Origin: Fimbriimonas planktonicus
GTDB taxonomy: Bacteria; Armatimonadota; Fimbriimonadia; Fimbriimonadales; Fimbriimonadaceae
NCBI GenBank assembly: GCA_965234685.1
Contig: OZ248539.1
Span: forward strand, 3,038,001-3,102,000
Direction: 5' to 3'
DNA: 64,000 bases
Shown piece by piece: positions 17,426 through 26,052 of the stretch. Positions within the stretch are counted from its first letter, which is position 1. The number at the start of each line of letters is the position of its first letter. The translations under genes and the position numbers were made by a program. The notes below the pieces were generated by a model. The model was not told where the DNA came from and made no database searches. It saw only the letters and a program-made list of their open reading frames with translations.

Positions 17426-19186
17426 ATGTCGCCCACTGCTTTGCTTTCGATCATGCTCACGGTGCAGTCCGTCCCAACCGTAATCACAGACACCCGCCTG
17501 ACCCCTTCGGTCACGTTGAATCACAAATATCTCCCCGTCAAGCAGTTCGCGACATTGATCAAAGAGAAAACGGGCGTCGAAATCTTGGTCCAAGCGAAGC
17601 TGCAAGAACGCAAAATGGCGGTGTTCTGCATTGACCGCCCTCTTAATGAGGTTATGGACCGCGCCGCCGATGCAATGCTCCTCAAGTGGGAACCGGTGGG
17701 CGAAAGGTATCGATTGGTCGAGCCCGCAGAAATCGCTGCCGCGGACGATCGGGTACGCCAAGCCGAGGCAAAAGCGCGCCAGCAGGGCCTGCGCGATTAC
17801 TGTTCCGAGCTCGCTCGAATCGGGCAACTTTCGCCAGATGCCATCAAAGCCGAAATCGCGATCCGGCGACAGGCCCATAGAACGAACAAGCCTGTTTCGG
17901 CGGTCAATGCTCGCATTCTCTCTTTGTTACTAAAAACCACCGAAGATCAAAATGGTTCTGTCTCCGGAGAATTTGCAGCAGGTGCTGTGTTATCGCAGCT
18001 TAGTTCGCTAGATATCAATCGGCTGTTTAGCGGTCAAACCGTCTTTGCCATGCAACCCGCAGTGCCGGGGCTACCGGTACTGCCGCCGAATATGGTCATG
18101 CAGTCGTTTGATCCTAAAGATCCAACGCGAAAAAGTGGTGCGCTGCTATTACGCATCAAAAGCAACGGCATCGAGTTTCGTCGGCAGACCCTGGGTTTGA
18201 AGGACGGCGGTGAGGCTTCCGGCGGTTCCACCGGTTACGATTGGGTTGGTTCCGCCGAAGTTCCTTTCAAGAATACGCGCGACCTCACCTGGGAGGCAGA
18301 CCTTTCCGCTGAAGTCTTGGAAATTAAGCTGGGGGAAGCAGGGGAGTTACCGAACGACCCGCCAAAAAACAAGACCTTGACCATGGCGGACCAGCTGGCC
18401 GAACTTCACCGCAGAACAAAACTATCCATCATTGCTGAAGCCTTCCGAATTCCCGAGACCCCTTGGCGCTGGATCAATGCCGGAACGATCGAAGAGTGGC
18501 TAGAAAAACGCAACAAGGAAGGGGTGCGGTTCGTCACCCGGGGCTACCATATGAGGGCCAGCGACGGGTGGCTCATGGGACGGAAGCAGCAGCGGTGGCG
18601 GTACTTGCCCCTAGAGCCTGCAGAAGACCTGGTTCTCACTGCAAATGCGGAGGTGCAGCCGAGCGGAATGCTGACAACCGATGGATACTCTAAGTTCGCC
18701 GCCGGTCTGACCGATGAACAGGTGGACGCCTTTAGTAACTCGAAGGAATACAACCTTCGGTTCTTGTTGTCGCCACTGCGAACGAGCATGATTGGTTTCC
18801 GACTCATTGGCTCCCTCACCGACTCGGATCGAAAGCGACTATATGGCGGCCAAATGCTGCCTTTTCGATCTCTCACGGCAAAAGCTCAAGCGAGATACCG
18901 TGAGGCGCTGGCTGAGTCTGCTTGGGGTGGGATCGTTAAAGATGAAGTGCTTTACGCTTTGCTCCCAACGGCTCCACCGCTTCCGGCTTCAATGTCGGTT
19001 TGGCTACTCAGCGCGGAAAAATCCTTCTGGTCAACAGCCTATATGCCAGAGGATCTCACACCACCCAATGAATCGGAACGATATAACTCGACGCCGGTGA
19101 ATTTTCAGCGGCTCGAACTCGGAGTCTCGAAAGATCTCGCTGCCTCGGTCGGAATTTATAGCGACGACACACGGAAGAAGCAGTAG
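17426..19186 (+). CDS. Protein with STN-like N-terminal domain, unknown
   Basis: 586 residues, probably exported (weak hydrophobic start LLSIMLTVQS). Residues 25-100 (YLPVKQFATLIKEKTGVEIL, then FCIDRPLNEVMDRAADAMLL) resemble the secretin/TonB short N-terminal (STN) domain, which binds partners in the periplasm. The rest, about 480 residues, matches nothing I recognise; several Trp-rich beta-type stretches are present. The gene sits alone on the plus strand between two minus-strand genes whose products usually go together. No membrane anchor or C-terminal sorting motif is seen. Confidence 0.6.
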   Translation: MSPTALLSIMLTVQSVPTVITDTRLTPSVTLNHKYLPVKQFATLIKEKTGVEILVQAKLQERKMAVFCIDRPLNEVMDRAADAMLLKWEPVGERYRLVEPAEIAAADDRVRQAEAKARQQGLRDYCSELARIGQLSPDAIKAEIAIRRQAHRTNKPVSAVNARILSLLLKTTEDQNGSVSGEFAAGAVLSQLSSLDINRLFSGQTVFAMQPAVPGLPVLPPNMVMQSFDPKDPTRKSGALLLRIKSNGIEFRRQTLGLKDGGEASGGSTGYDWVGSAEVPFKNTRDLTWEADLSAEVLEIKLGEAGELPNDPPKNKTLTMADQLAELHRRTKLSIIAEAFRIPETPWRWINAGTIEEWLEKRNKEGVRFVTRGYHMRASDGWLMGRKQQRWRYLPLEPAEDLVLTANAEVQPSGMLTTDGYSKFAAGLTDEQVDAFSNSKEYNLRFLLSPLRTSMIGFRLIGSLTDSDRKRLYGGQMLPFRSLTAKAQARYREALAESAWGGIVKDEVLYALLPTAPPLPASMSVWLLSAEKSFWSTAYMPEDLTPPNESERYNSTPVNFQRLELGVSKDLAASVGIYSDDTRKKQ

Positions 19187-19191
19187 CCGAA

Positions 19192-22137
19192 CTAGTCTAC
19201 AAACATAAACTCGTTCGTCAGCATCAGCGCTTGAGCGAACAGAGCCAGTCGGCTGATCGGTGCCTCCGGTGGGGCCGCGAAGCCCGCGTTTGCGCTCCAT
19301 AGCTGGCCGCTTCCGGTTTTCTTCAGCGTCGGCGCCCAGCCAAATCCGTCGTTCGAGGTCGAACCGTTCGGCGTCACGACAAAGTCGATGAAGTCGCCTT
19401 TCTGAACCATCACGAGAGGTACCTCTGTCTTGACGATTTTGTTGAAGGCTTTCCAGTCGCCCAGCAGGCCCAATCGACTGCTCACGATTCTGGCTTGGAC
19501 GCCATTTCCGTTCTTGTCCGGATGGTTCAGGTCGCCCGTAATTGAGACCGTCATGGTTTCTGGCGCAATCCATCGGCGGATGATGCCGTGATTGTCGTCG
19601 TTACCGGGATGCCCGCCGACTTCGTTGAGCAAGAGGTACCCAAGGGCCGGGTCGGGGAGCTTGTCGCTCGCCTGGTAGCGGTTTTCCCGGAACGCTTCTA
19701 GCGGTCGATAGTCTTGAACGCGCTGGGTTGTCGCGTCGATTCGACCGGAGCCGTATTGCCACACCGGCTGCGGCTGAGCGACAATTGCGGGTCCGGACGC
19801 CAAAAATTGCAGACCGGCTTCTAGCTCGTCGGGTTCGGGCGACCGGCTGAGGAGCCGTCGGTAAAGCTGCCTCACCTGCTCCGTCGGGCTCTTCGCCTGG
19901 GCAATCTCGGGGCGAGCGGTTAAAACCTTTGCCTGGTCCACCGTCAACGGCGAGTTCATCAGGAAGAGTGCTTGCTGGGGGACGGTTGTTTGGAACCGCC
20001 GGGCATTCGTGCTGTCCGGGCTGGCGAAGTCGAAAGTCCGGAAAACGCCCGGAAGGTTTTGCCGTTCGATAAACCCATATACCGCCCGTCGCCGGGCAAA
20101 TGGCTTCGCCCAAAGGTCCACGGACTTGCCGCCAACTTGCTTCAAATCCAGCTCACCTGAGGCAAGGAAGAGCGAATCGCGGGTTTGTTCCAGATCGAGC
20201 CGCCGTCGGCTGAATCGCGCGAGCCACCGGTTATCTGGGTCGGCGTTTAAGGTCGCCTTGGGGACTTCCGATTTCTGGCGATAGGTCGCCGAAGTCACGA
20301 TCATCCGGTGAAGTTTTTTGATTGACCAGCCGTTCTCAACGAACGTAGCGGCGAGATAATCAAGTAGCTCGGGGTGAGTTGGCTTTTCCCCTTGGCGGCC
20401 GAAGTCGGACGGCGTTCGGACAATTCCTGCTCCGAAATGGTGGTGCCAAACGCGGTTCACAAAGACGCGTGCGGTGAGCGGGTTTGAGGGTGAGGCGATC
20501 GATTTCGCTAATTCCAAGCGCCCACTTGTCCCCTTCCATTCCGTCCGCTCTTCTCCCGGTTTCTGCAGCGCCGCAAGGAATCGGCGCGGGGCTTTTTCCC
20601 CCTGATTACCGGGGTTTCCGCGTTTGAAAACAACTCCGTCGTGGGGGTTGTTGTCGACCATTGCCATCGCAAACTCGGGCGTTTGCGGTGCAGCAGCGCG
20701 GAGCTTATCGAGCCTCGGGGCCATCGACTTGATGGATTCCAAGGCGGCCGGTTCAAAGACCGTAAACAGCTTGTTCAAGTTGTCTCCGGCCGGGGTGACT
20801 TCCGGGCGAATGCCTTGCAGGATGCCTTTGATCTCCGCCGAGAGTGATTTCGCCTGGGCCGGATCGGCGGCAATTTTTCGCAACCGAGCCATCTGGCCCA
20901 TCACGGTGGTTCGGATCTTGGTCTCCAGATCGGAAACCGCGGCCTGATGCTGGCTCCACGGATCGCGGATCGGCTTCGGAGAAATCGGCATCGTCTCCTC
21001 CCGCGAAGAATCGAAAATTCCGTACAGCGAGTAATAGTCCTGCGTCGGAATCGGGTCGAACTTGTGGTCGTGGCAGCGAGCGCAACTCACGGTAAAGGCT
21101 TGGAATCCGCGTGTGGTCACGTCGATCCGGTCGTCGATGATGTCTGGCACGGAATTCAGGAATCGACGTCCCAGCGTCAAGAAACCCATCGCGGCTAGGG
21201 GAGTTTTATCATCGCCATCGGCCACGGCCGGAAGCCGGTCCGCCGCGATCTGTTGGATCACAAATTGGTCATACGGCAGGTCGCGGTTCAGCGCGTTGAT
21301 CACCCAATTGCGATAGGTATATGCGTTCGGATAGTTGCGATCTTCTTCGAAGGTGTAGCCCTTGGTGTCGGCGTACCGCGCCACGTCGAGCCAGTGCCGC
21401 GCCCATCGCTCGCCGTAGTGCGAAGATGCGAGCAAGCGGTCGACCACTTTTTCGTAAGCGTCCGCGGACTTGTCCGCCTGAAACTCCGCGACCTCTTGAG
21501 CGGTCGGAGGCAAGCCGATCAGGTCATAGTTCAAACGGCGCAGTAGGCTTCGTCGATCAGCCTCCGCGGCGGGAGCGAGTTTCTTGGATTCGAGCTTGGC
21601 CAGCACAAAAGCATCAATCGGGTTCCGCACCCAGGTCTTCGCCTTCACCGCCGGCAGGGCCGGTTTCTTCACCGGAACAAGCGACCACAACTCGCCGGTC
21701 GAAGCTTCCTTTGTCGCACTTGAGTTGGGCCATGGCGCACCCATCGCGATCCATGCGTCGAAGTCAGCAATCTGGGCTGGCTTCAGCTTGCCAGTCGGCG
21801 GCATCTTGATCTTTCCGCCGTACCGCAGCACCTCGAGCAACGGGTTCTGATCGGCGGGCATTCCAATCAGCTTCTTTCCCGAACTCGTCCCCCGCAAAAA
21901 TCCCGCTCGGGTATCCAGCCGCAAGCCGGAAATCTGAACCTTTGCGCCATGGCAACTCAGGCAGTTCTCGGCCAGCACAGGCCGAATCTTAGCCTCAAAG
22001 AATGCGGCCTGGTCCGCCGAAACTTTCGGCTCTTCGGCCGGCGCCTGCGCAGAAACCGACAGTGTCGATGCCCACAAGATGCTTCCTGAAGCGAAAGCCA
22101 CCCCCGCCCATCGAACCACCAATTCCTGTCTGCCCAT
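19192..22137 (-). CDS. Planctomycete-type cytochrome PSCyt1/DUF1549/DUF1553 protein
   Basis: 981 residues with a signal peptide (to about residue 30). Domain order: PSCyt1 heme-c binding region with Cys59-Leu-Ser-Cys62-His63 and the MPP motif (KIKMPPTG); DUF1549 (PSCyt2) about 150-390, with a second CxxCH in SCARCHDHKFDPIPT; DUF1553 (PSD1) about 530-780; and a C-terminal beta-rich region 800-981. Predicted c-type cytochrome acting in the periplasm, usually paired with a DUF1501 protein and proposed, without direct proof, to act in carbohydrate breakdown. A promoter-like TTAGCA/TACAAT lies 20 bases upstream. Confidence 0.9.
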   Translation of the reverse strand: MGRQELVVRWAGVAFASGSILWASTLSVSAQAPAEEPKVSADQAAFFEAKIRPVLAENCLSCHGAKVQISGLRLDTRAGFLRGTSSGKKLIGMPADQNPLLEVLRYGGKIKMPPTGKLKPAQIADFDAWIAMGAPWPNSSATKEASTGELWSLVPVKKPALPAVKAKTWVRNPIDAFVLAKLESKKLAPAAEADRRSLLRRLNYDLIGLPPTAQEVAEFQADKSADAYEKVVDRLLASSHYGERWARHWLDVARYADTKGYTFEEDRNYPNAYTYRNWVINALNRDLPYDQFVIQQIAADRLPAVADGDDKTPLAAMGFLTLGRRFLNSVPDIIDDRIDVTTRGFQAFTVSCARCHDHKFDPIPTQDYYSLYGIFDSSREETMPISPKPIRDPWSQHQAAVSDLETKIRTTVMGQMARLRKIAADPAQAKSLSAEIKGILQGIRPEVTPAGDNLNKLFTVFEPAALESIKSMAPRLDKLRAAAPQTPEFAMAMVDNNPHDGVVFKRGNPGNQGEKAPRRFLAALQKPGEERTEWKGTSGRLELAKSIASPSNPLTARVFVNRVWHHHFGAGIVRTPSDFGRQGEKPTHPELLDYLAATFVENGWSIKKLHRMIVTSATYRQKSEVPKATLNADPDNRWLARFSRRRLDLEQTRDSLFLASGELDLKQVGGKSVDLWAKPFARRRAVYGFIERQNLPGVFRTFDFASPDSTNARRFQTTVPQQALFLMNSPLTVDQAKVLTARPEIAQAKSPTEQVRQLYRRLLSRSPEPDELEAGLQFLASGPAIVAQPQPVWQYGSGRIDATTQRVQDYRPLEAFRENRYQASDKLPDPALGYLLLNEVGGHPGNDDNHGIIRRWIAPETMTVSITGDLNHPDKNGNGVQARIVSSRLGLLGDWKAFNKIVKTEVPLVMVQKGDFIDFVVTPNGSTSNDGFGWAPTLKKTGSGQLWSANAGFAAPPEAPISRLALFAQALMLTNEFMFVD

Positions 22138-22156
22138 TGCTCTGCCCTAAGCTGGC

Positions 22157-22185
22157 ATTGTACGAGAATTGTTTCCGGATGCTAA
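22157..22185 (-). promoter_or_regulatory. Promoter of the PSCyt/PSD1 gene
   Basis: On the minus strand, TTAGCA (-35 like), 17 bases, TACAAT (-10 like), ending about 20 bases before the start codon. Four of six bases match the -35 consensus. Confidence 0.5.
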
Positions 22186-22273
22186 GGCTCTTGACATGCC
22201 TTCAATTCATCTCGCCGGAACAGCCTCCACGTAGCCGCGAGCGAGCGCTCATCTCGTACGCCTCTGGAAACTC

Positions 22274-22295
22274 GATTCACGGTGGATTCACGGTG
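22274..22295 (+). repeat. Tandem 11-bp repeat GATTCACGGTG
   Basis: Two exact, adjacent copies lie 20-40 bases before the start of the lipoprotein gene. Could be a paired binding site or chance duplication. Confidence 0.5.
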
Positions 22296-22302
22296 GGGTC
22301 GC

Positions 22303-22308
22303 TAGCAT
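22303..22308 (+). promoter_or_regulatory. TANNNT -10-like element, leaderless start
   Basis: TAGCAT ends 6 bases before the ATG at 22315. It follows the tandem repeat at 22274-22295. Confidence 0.45.
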
Positions 22309-22314
22309 TGCCAT

Positions 22315-23394
22315 ATGAGACAAATCAGTCTTCGGAATGGCCGCGCATGGCTCGGCTTTGTTGCTTTCGCCCTCCTCGGTTGTAACGGCGGATTCGATTT
22401 TTTTGACTGTGCACGCGGAAGTGAACCTAGCCGGAAAAACCGGTACGTTATCCTAACCCCGAACGTGGTTCAGCAGGGAGTTGCTACCCAGCTCACAGTG
22501 AAAGCGGACACCAACGCGCTCTACACATTCACCGGGGGGACAAGCACCCTTAACACCGCACTTGGATCACGCTCCGCCGGCCCTTCAGGCGTGACCAGTA
22601 CGTTTACGGTTCCGGCGTCCGTCCCGATCGGCCTCTATAACCTCACTACGACGAACAATTCAAATCTGGACAGCATACAAACACAATTGTTTGTCATCGG
22701 GGCAGAGTCAAATCACAAGATGCTGTTTCCGGCCAATGTTGAATTGGACACGCCGACCTATGCCAATCTTGCGAGCATCTTGCCAGGGAGTACCACGCTT
22801 GTTAGTAAGCTCGAAGCGATTGGGTTGCCTGCCGGAATTACAATGTCGGCCGGATACTATGGACCTGGTTCATTCAATACGCAAACAGGAACCGGCTACG
22901 ATAGGGTGGACGTTCGCCTTAGCGGCTCGGCTCCGGCCGGTAATTATCCGTTCAAGCTGAGATGGTCCACCGCAACCGCATTGGTCGAAGAAGTGGATTC
23001 TTCGCTTACCATCTCTTCGGTTGCGAACAACAGCATTCGAATTTTCGACCAGAACAATGGTGCGGAGTTCGCCTCGCCTTGGACGTTCTCGGCGGGAGTC
23101 ATTACTTTCCCAAGTGCCGCTGGTTACCCGTTCAACATGGTCATCACGGTTGGGTCCCAGTCGCTCACCATTCGGTCAACTTCAGCCCTAACTGCCCGAA
23201 CCTACACAACACCCTATGACGGTCTTGAAGTGATCTTCAATTTCTCCGGAAAGACGTACCGTTCGAGTTACGGAACCGTGATCGTCAACTCCGTGAGCAG
23301 CGGACGGGCCGACATCTCGATTCCGAACGTTAGCATGATGGGCAGCCCTGCGGAAAACGGCAACTTCTCGATTGAAGGGCGAATCGTTAAGTAG
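22315..23394 (+). CDS. Lipoprotein with Ig-like beta domains, unknown
   Basis: 359 residues. A lipobox AFALLGC puts the lipidated Cys at about residue 23. Residues 40-130 form an Ig/IPT-like domain (VVQQGVATQLTVKAD, then TFTVPASVPIGLYNLT), a pattern found in many surface lipoproteins. The remainder is beta-rich and unassigned. It ends 8 bases inside the convergent regulator gene, and a strong hairpin plus GCTTTT lies about 45 bases after the stop (23440-23465), inside that gene. Confidence 0.65.
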   Translation: MRQISLRNGRAWLGFVAFALLGCNGGFDFFDCARGSEPSRKNRYVILTPNVVQQGVATQLTVKADTNALYTFTGGTSTLNTALGSRSAGPSGVTSTFTVPASVPIGLYNLTTTNNSNLDSIQTQLFVIGAESNHKMLFPANVELDTPTYANLASILPGSTTLVSKLEAIGLPAGITMSAGYYGPGSFNTQTGTGYDRVDVRLSGSAPAGNYPFKLRWSTATALVEEVDSSLTISSVANNSIRIFDQNNGAEFASPWTFSAGVITFPSAAGYPFNMVITVGSQSLTIRSTSALTARTYTTPYDGLEVIFNFSGKTYRSSYGTVIVNSVSSGRADISIPNVSMMGSPAENGNFSIEGRIVK

Positions 23395-25978
23395 AAGCAA
23401 CGTCGCCTCGCGGCCCAAGCGAAGCGAATAAGTCGATAAGCTCCCGATCGGTTTCGATCGGGAGCGCTTTTCGTTCGGCGAGGGTCGATTCTAGTGCCTC
23501 AATTCTAAGCTTTTTCCGATGGTGATGCATGGCACCAATCGCTTGACTCCGCATCTGAAAGATGGCAAAGAATCGGGATGCGTTGGCCAAATCTGCGTTA
23601 AGCGCACACCATTCCGCGGCGCGGAACAGCGTTTGCTCAAACCCTCGAACGTCTCCCATCCGGTTCATCCGGCGCATTGCGTCCAAGAGCGGACCGTGGG
23701 CTTCCTCCACTCGACTTAGGCCCATGAGGGCCATGCTCTCGCCCTCCAAAGACGAAGCGAGGGCTATGCCGTTCTTCAGCCTCCGCTTGACGGCGGCGCT
23801 TTCTCGCATCAGTTGTAGCGAGGCTTCGTAATCCTCGGAGTAATAACAAACCGTCGCAAGCTCGTGTAAGGCCCGGCCCAGCAACAAGGGGGCGTCGATC
23901 TCTCGCAGCTTCGAAATGGCGGCGATGCCGCGGGCCCGGGCGAGATCGTCACGTTCGGCGATCCATGCAATCCGCGCCCCGATGGTGAGTGCCCAGCCTT
24001 CGTCGTCGGTTCCCGCCAGAAGGTCGTGGCCCTCAACGTAGCACTCCTCAGCGGAGGCAAAGTTGCTCAGTTCGGCGTGAGCATGGGCGAGATCAAGCAA
24101 AGCGCGGCCACGAAACTGGCCACTTGACGCTTCGACTGCGCGACGAAATCGAGTCGCGGCCTCCGCGTAGTCCATTCGCCGTCCAGCCGCATCGCCGCCG
24201 ATCCGCTCCAGGTCGCCCGCATTGCCCTGCTTTAGCGTCTGGTAAAGCAACTCGACCGTTCGCTCCGGCGCAATATCGGGCCATGCCTTGCTCAGCCGAA
24301 CGAACACTTCGCGACATAACTCAGGATCAACCGGATACATCTCAAGCAACAAGAACTCAAGCGCGCCGTTCTCAAGAGCAAGGCTCTCTAGGGTCGCGCC
24401 AGAAGCACCCGCCCTTGGCCGTCGCGAAAACTCCTCTGCGGTTTCGGCATAAGTTTTCAGTACTTGTTCGTAGATTTCGGCCCTTTTGCCCTCACTCAAG
24501 CCCTTCCGGATGATGTTCAGCGTCAGCGTATGCGGCTCCAACACCGGGATCGAGCCGTGGAAAGAAATGGTGGCTAAGCCGAATTTTCGAGCTGCTTCGA
24601 CGTCTCCGCTGCTTCTCCGTATGGTGGACAGCGAGAGTGGCTGGGGGAGGGCGGCGCAAATCTGGAGCGCCATTAACCCTGCCGTATCCAGTCGGGCGAT
24701 GGACCAGGTCAGCGCGCGGTGCAAAGGCTCAAGAAACTCGCCGATCTCGTTCAGAATGGTTTCCAGCGACTCCGTCCGCGCCGCCCGGGCAAGGATCGAG
24801 ATGGCAAGCGGCTGTCCCTGCACGAGTCGGCAAATCTGGGCAACAAGGTCAATGTCTACCGGCCGCCGGACCACGGCCAGAAACATCTGCACCGCCGGTG
24901 ACTGCTCTGGCGGCGACTCCAAATCCGGCAATTGGATTGGGCCAAGCGGAAACACAGTCTCAAGCGGTTCGGAGAATTCCAGCCTCGATGTCACCACGAC
25001 GTTAACGTTCGGACAAAGATGAAGCAACCGGGTGATCGCGGGGCCAAGTTCAGGGACCTCCTCCCCTTCATCCAGAACGACGAGATCGGGAAGCGACCGA
25101 TTGCGCAGACCTTCCCAATCCGCCGCACCGAAAACGGCGGGCAATTCTTCGCCGCAGGACAGATCGCGAACCACAAAGAAGTCGGCATTGAGTTCGCTCC
25201 GCACGAACTCTTGGGCCAGATGCGTTTTGCCAAGCCCGCCAGGAGCCACGATGGTGACCCAACGGTGGACGGCAACGAGCCGCACGAGCTCGGCAAGCTC
25301 CTGCGAACGCCCGTAGGTTCCCTTAAACTTGAGCGCGGTGCTGTCACGCAGAAGCGCTCGGGCCTCGCGGTTGATCTCTCCCGTCGCGGCCTCAAGCCGA
25401 TGAATGGTCGCGCGAGCCGCCCGGATGTCACCCGTTTGTAGGTGGTTGAAGATGAGTCGCTTCGCCACCGCCACATGCCCGCTAGACACCGCATCAAACT
25501 GCGAAAGGGCTCGAAAGGACTCTTCTGATGGGTTCGTCGTATCCCACCGGAGAACTGCACCAGCAACGATGCTCTCAATCTCAGCCCCAAGCTCAATGGC
25601 CCAAGGCTCATAGAACCCATCGAGAAACGGTCCCGCGTATAGGGAGAACGCAACGGAGTCCTGGCCCAAACTCACCGCCGCTCGCAGCTCCTTGATGTCC
25701 GATTGGAATGGCTCCCGAAGGCTTAAACTGACGCGATCGGCTACGACCACCGTCGGCCCAAGGGCGCGTTTGAGCGCGGTAAGCGCGGTCCGCAGCGACT
25801 GCCTTGCGGCTTCTTCCGATCCTTCTGGCCACAGTCGCTCGGCCAAAACGGTTCGCGAGGTGGTGCCATGCACGGCCAGATAAGCGAGCAGCGCAACGGA
25901 TTTCCGCAGCACCGGCAACGGCACGACTTCGCCTTCTTGAGAGGCGGAAGGAACCCCTAGCAAGCGAAATCGCATCAC
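23387..25978 (-). CDS. BTAD (SARP-like) transcriptional regulator with P-loop ATPase and TPRs
   Basis: 863 residues. Order: winged-helix OmpR-like DNA-binding region, residues 1-90 (FRLLGVP, then RKSVALLAYLAVHG and LAERLWPEGS); bacterial transcriptional activation domain (BTAD) about 95-210; an STAND-type ATPase with Walker A GGLGKT at 247-252 and LVVLDE at 299-304; and TPR-like helices to the C-terminus. Such proteins act as signal-dependent activators, with ATP-driven oligomerisation known from relatives such as MalT and AfsR. The start is GTG at 25978 (TACAAT ends 6 bases before it) or the ATG next to it. It lies just downstream of the beta-propeller cluster; its targets are unknown. Confidence 0.85.
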   Translation of the reverse strand: MMRFRLLGVPSASQEGEVVPLPVLRKSVALLAYLAVHGTTSRTVLAERLWPEGSEEAARQSLRTALTALKRALGPTVVVADRVSLSLREPFQSDIKELRAAVSLGQDSVAFSLYAGPFLDGFYEPWAIELGAEIESIVAGAVLRWDTTNPSEESFRALSQFDAVSSGHVAVAKRLIFNHLQTGDIRAARATIHRLEAATGEINREARALLRDSTALKFKGTYGRSQELAELVRLVAVHRWVTIVAPGGLGKTHLAQEFVRSELNADFFVVRDLSCGEELPAVFGAADWEGLRNRSLPDLVVLDEGEEVPELGPAITRLLHLCPNVNVVVTSRLEFSEPLETVFPLGPIQLPDLESPPEQSPAVQMFLAVVRRPVDIDLVAQICRLVQGQPLAISILARAARTESLETILNEIGEFLEPLHRALTWSIARLDTAGLMALQICAALPQPLSLSTIRRSSGDVEAARKFGLATISFHGSIPVLEPHTLTLNIIRKGLSEGKRAEIYEQVLKTYAETAEEFSRRPRAGASGATLESLALENGALEFLLLEMYPVDPELCREVFVRLSKAWPDIAPERTVELLYQTLKQGNAGDLERIGGDAAGRRMDYAEAATRFRRAVEASSGQFRGRALLDLAHAHAELSNFASAEECYVEGHDLLAGTDDEGWALTIGARIAWIAERDDLARARGIAAISKLREIDAPLLLGRALHELATVCYYSEDYEASLQLMRESAAVKRRLKNGIALASSLEGESMALMGLSRVEEAHGPLLDAMRRMNRMGDVRGFEQTLFRAAEWCALNADLANASRFFAIFQMRSQAIGAMHHHRKKLRIEALESTLAERKALPIETDRELIDLFASLGPRGDVAST
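23440..23465 (+). terminator. Terminator located inside the 3' end of a convergent gene
   Basis: Perfect 11-base arms GCTCCCGATCG and CGATCGGGAGC around GTTT, followed on the plus strand by GCTTTTCG. It serves the lipoprotein gene but is also coding sequence (LPIETD region) of the minus-strand regulator. Confidence 0.65.
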
Positions 25979-25984
25979 ATCGCG

Positions 25985-25990
25985 ATTGTA
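25985..25990 (-). promoter_or_regulatory. TANNNT -10-like element, near-leaderless start
   Basis: TACAAT on the minus strand ends 6 bases before the GTG at 25978 and 9 before the ATG that follows it. Confidence 0.45.
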
Positions 25991-26052
25991 CGTACTCTGC
26001 TCCTTGGCAAAGTCACGTTATCGCAAACCCGGTAGTTCCGGAAACGCGGCGA

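Noticed and set aside
22274..22295. CRISPR-like repeat
   Set aside because: Only two adjacent 11-base copies without spacers.
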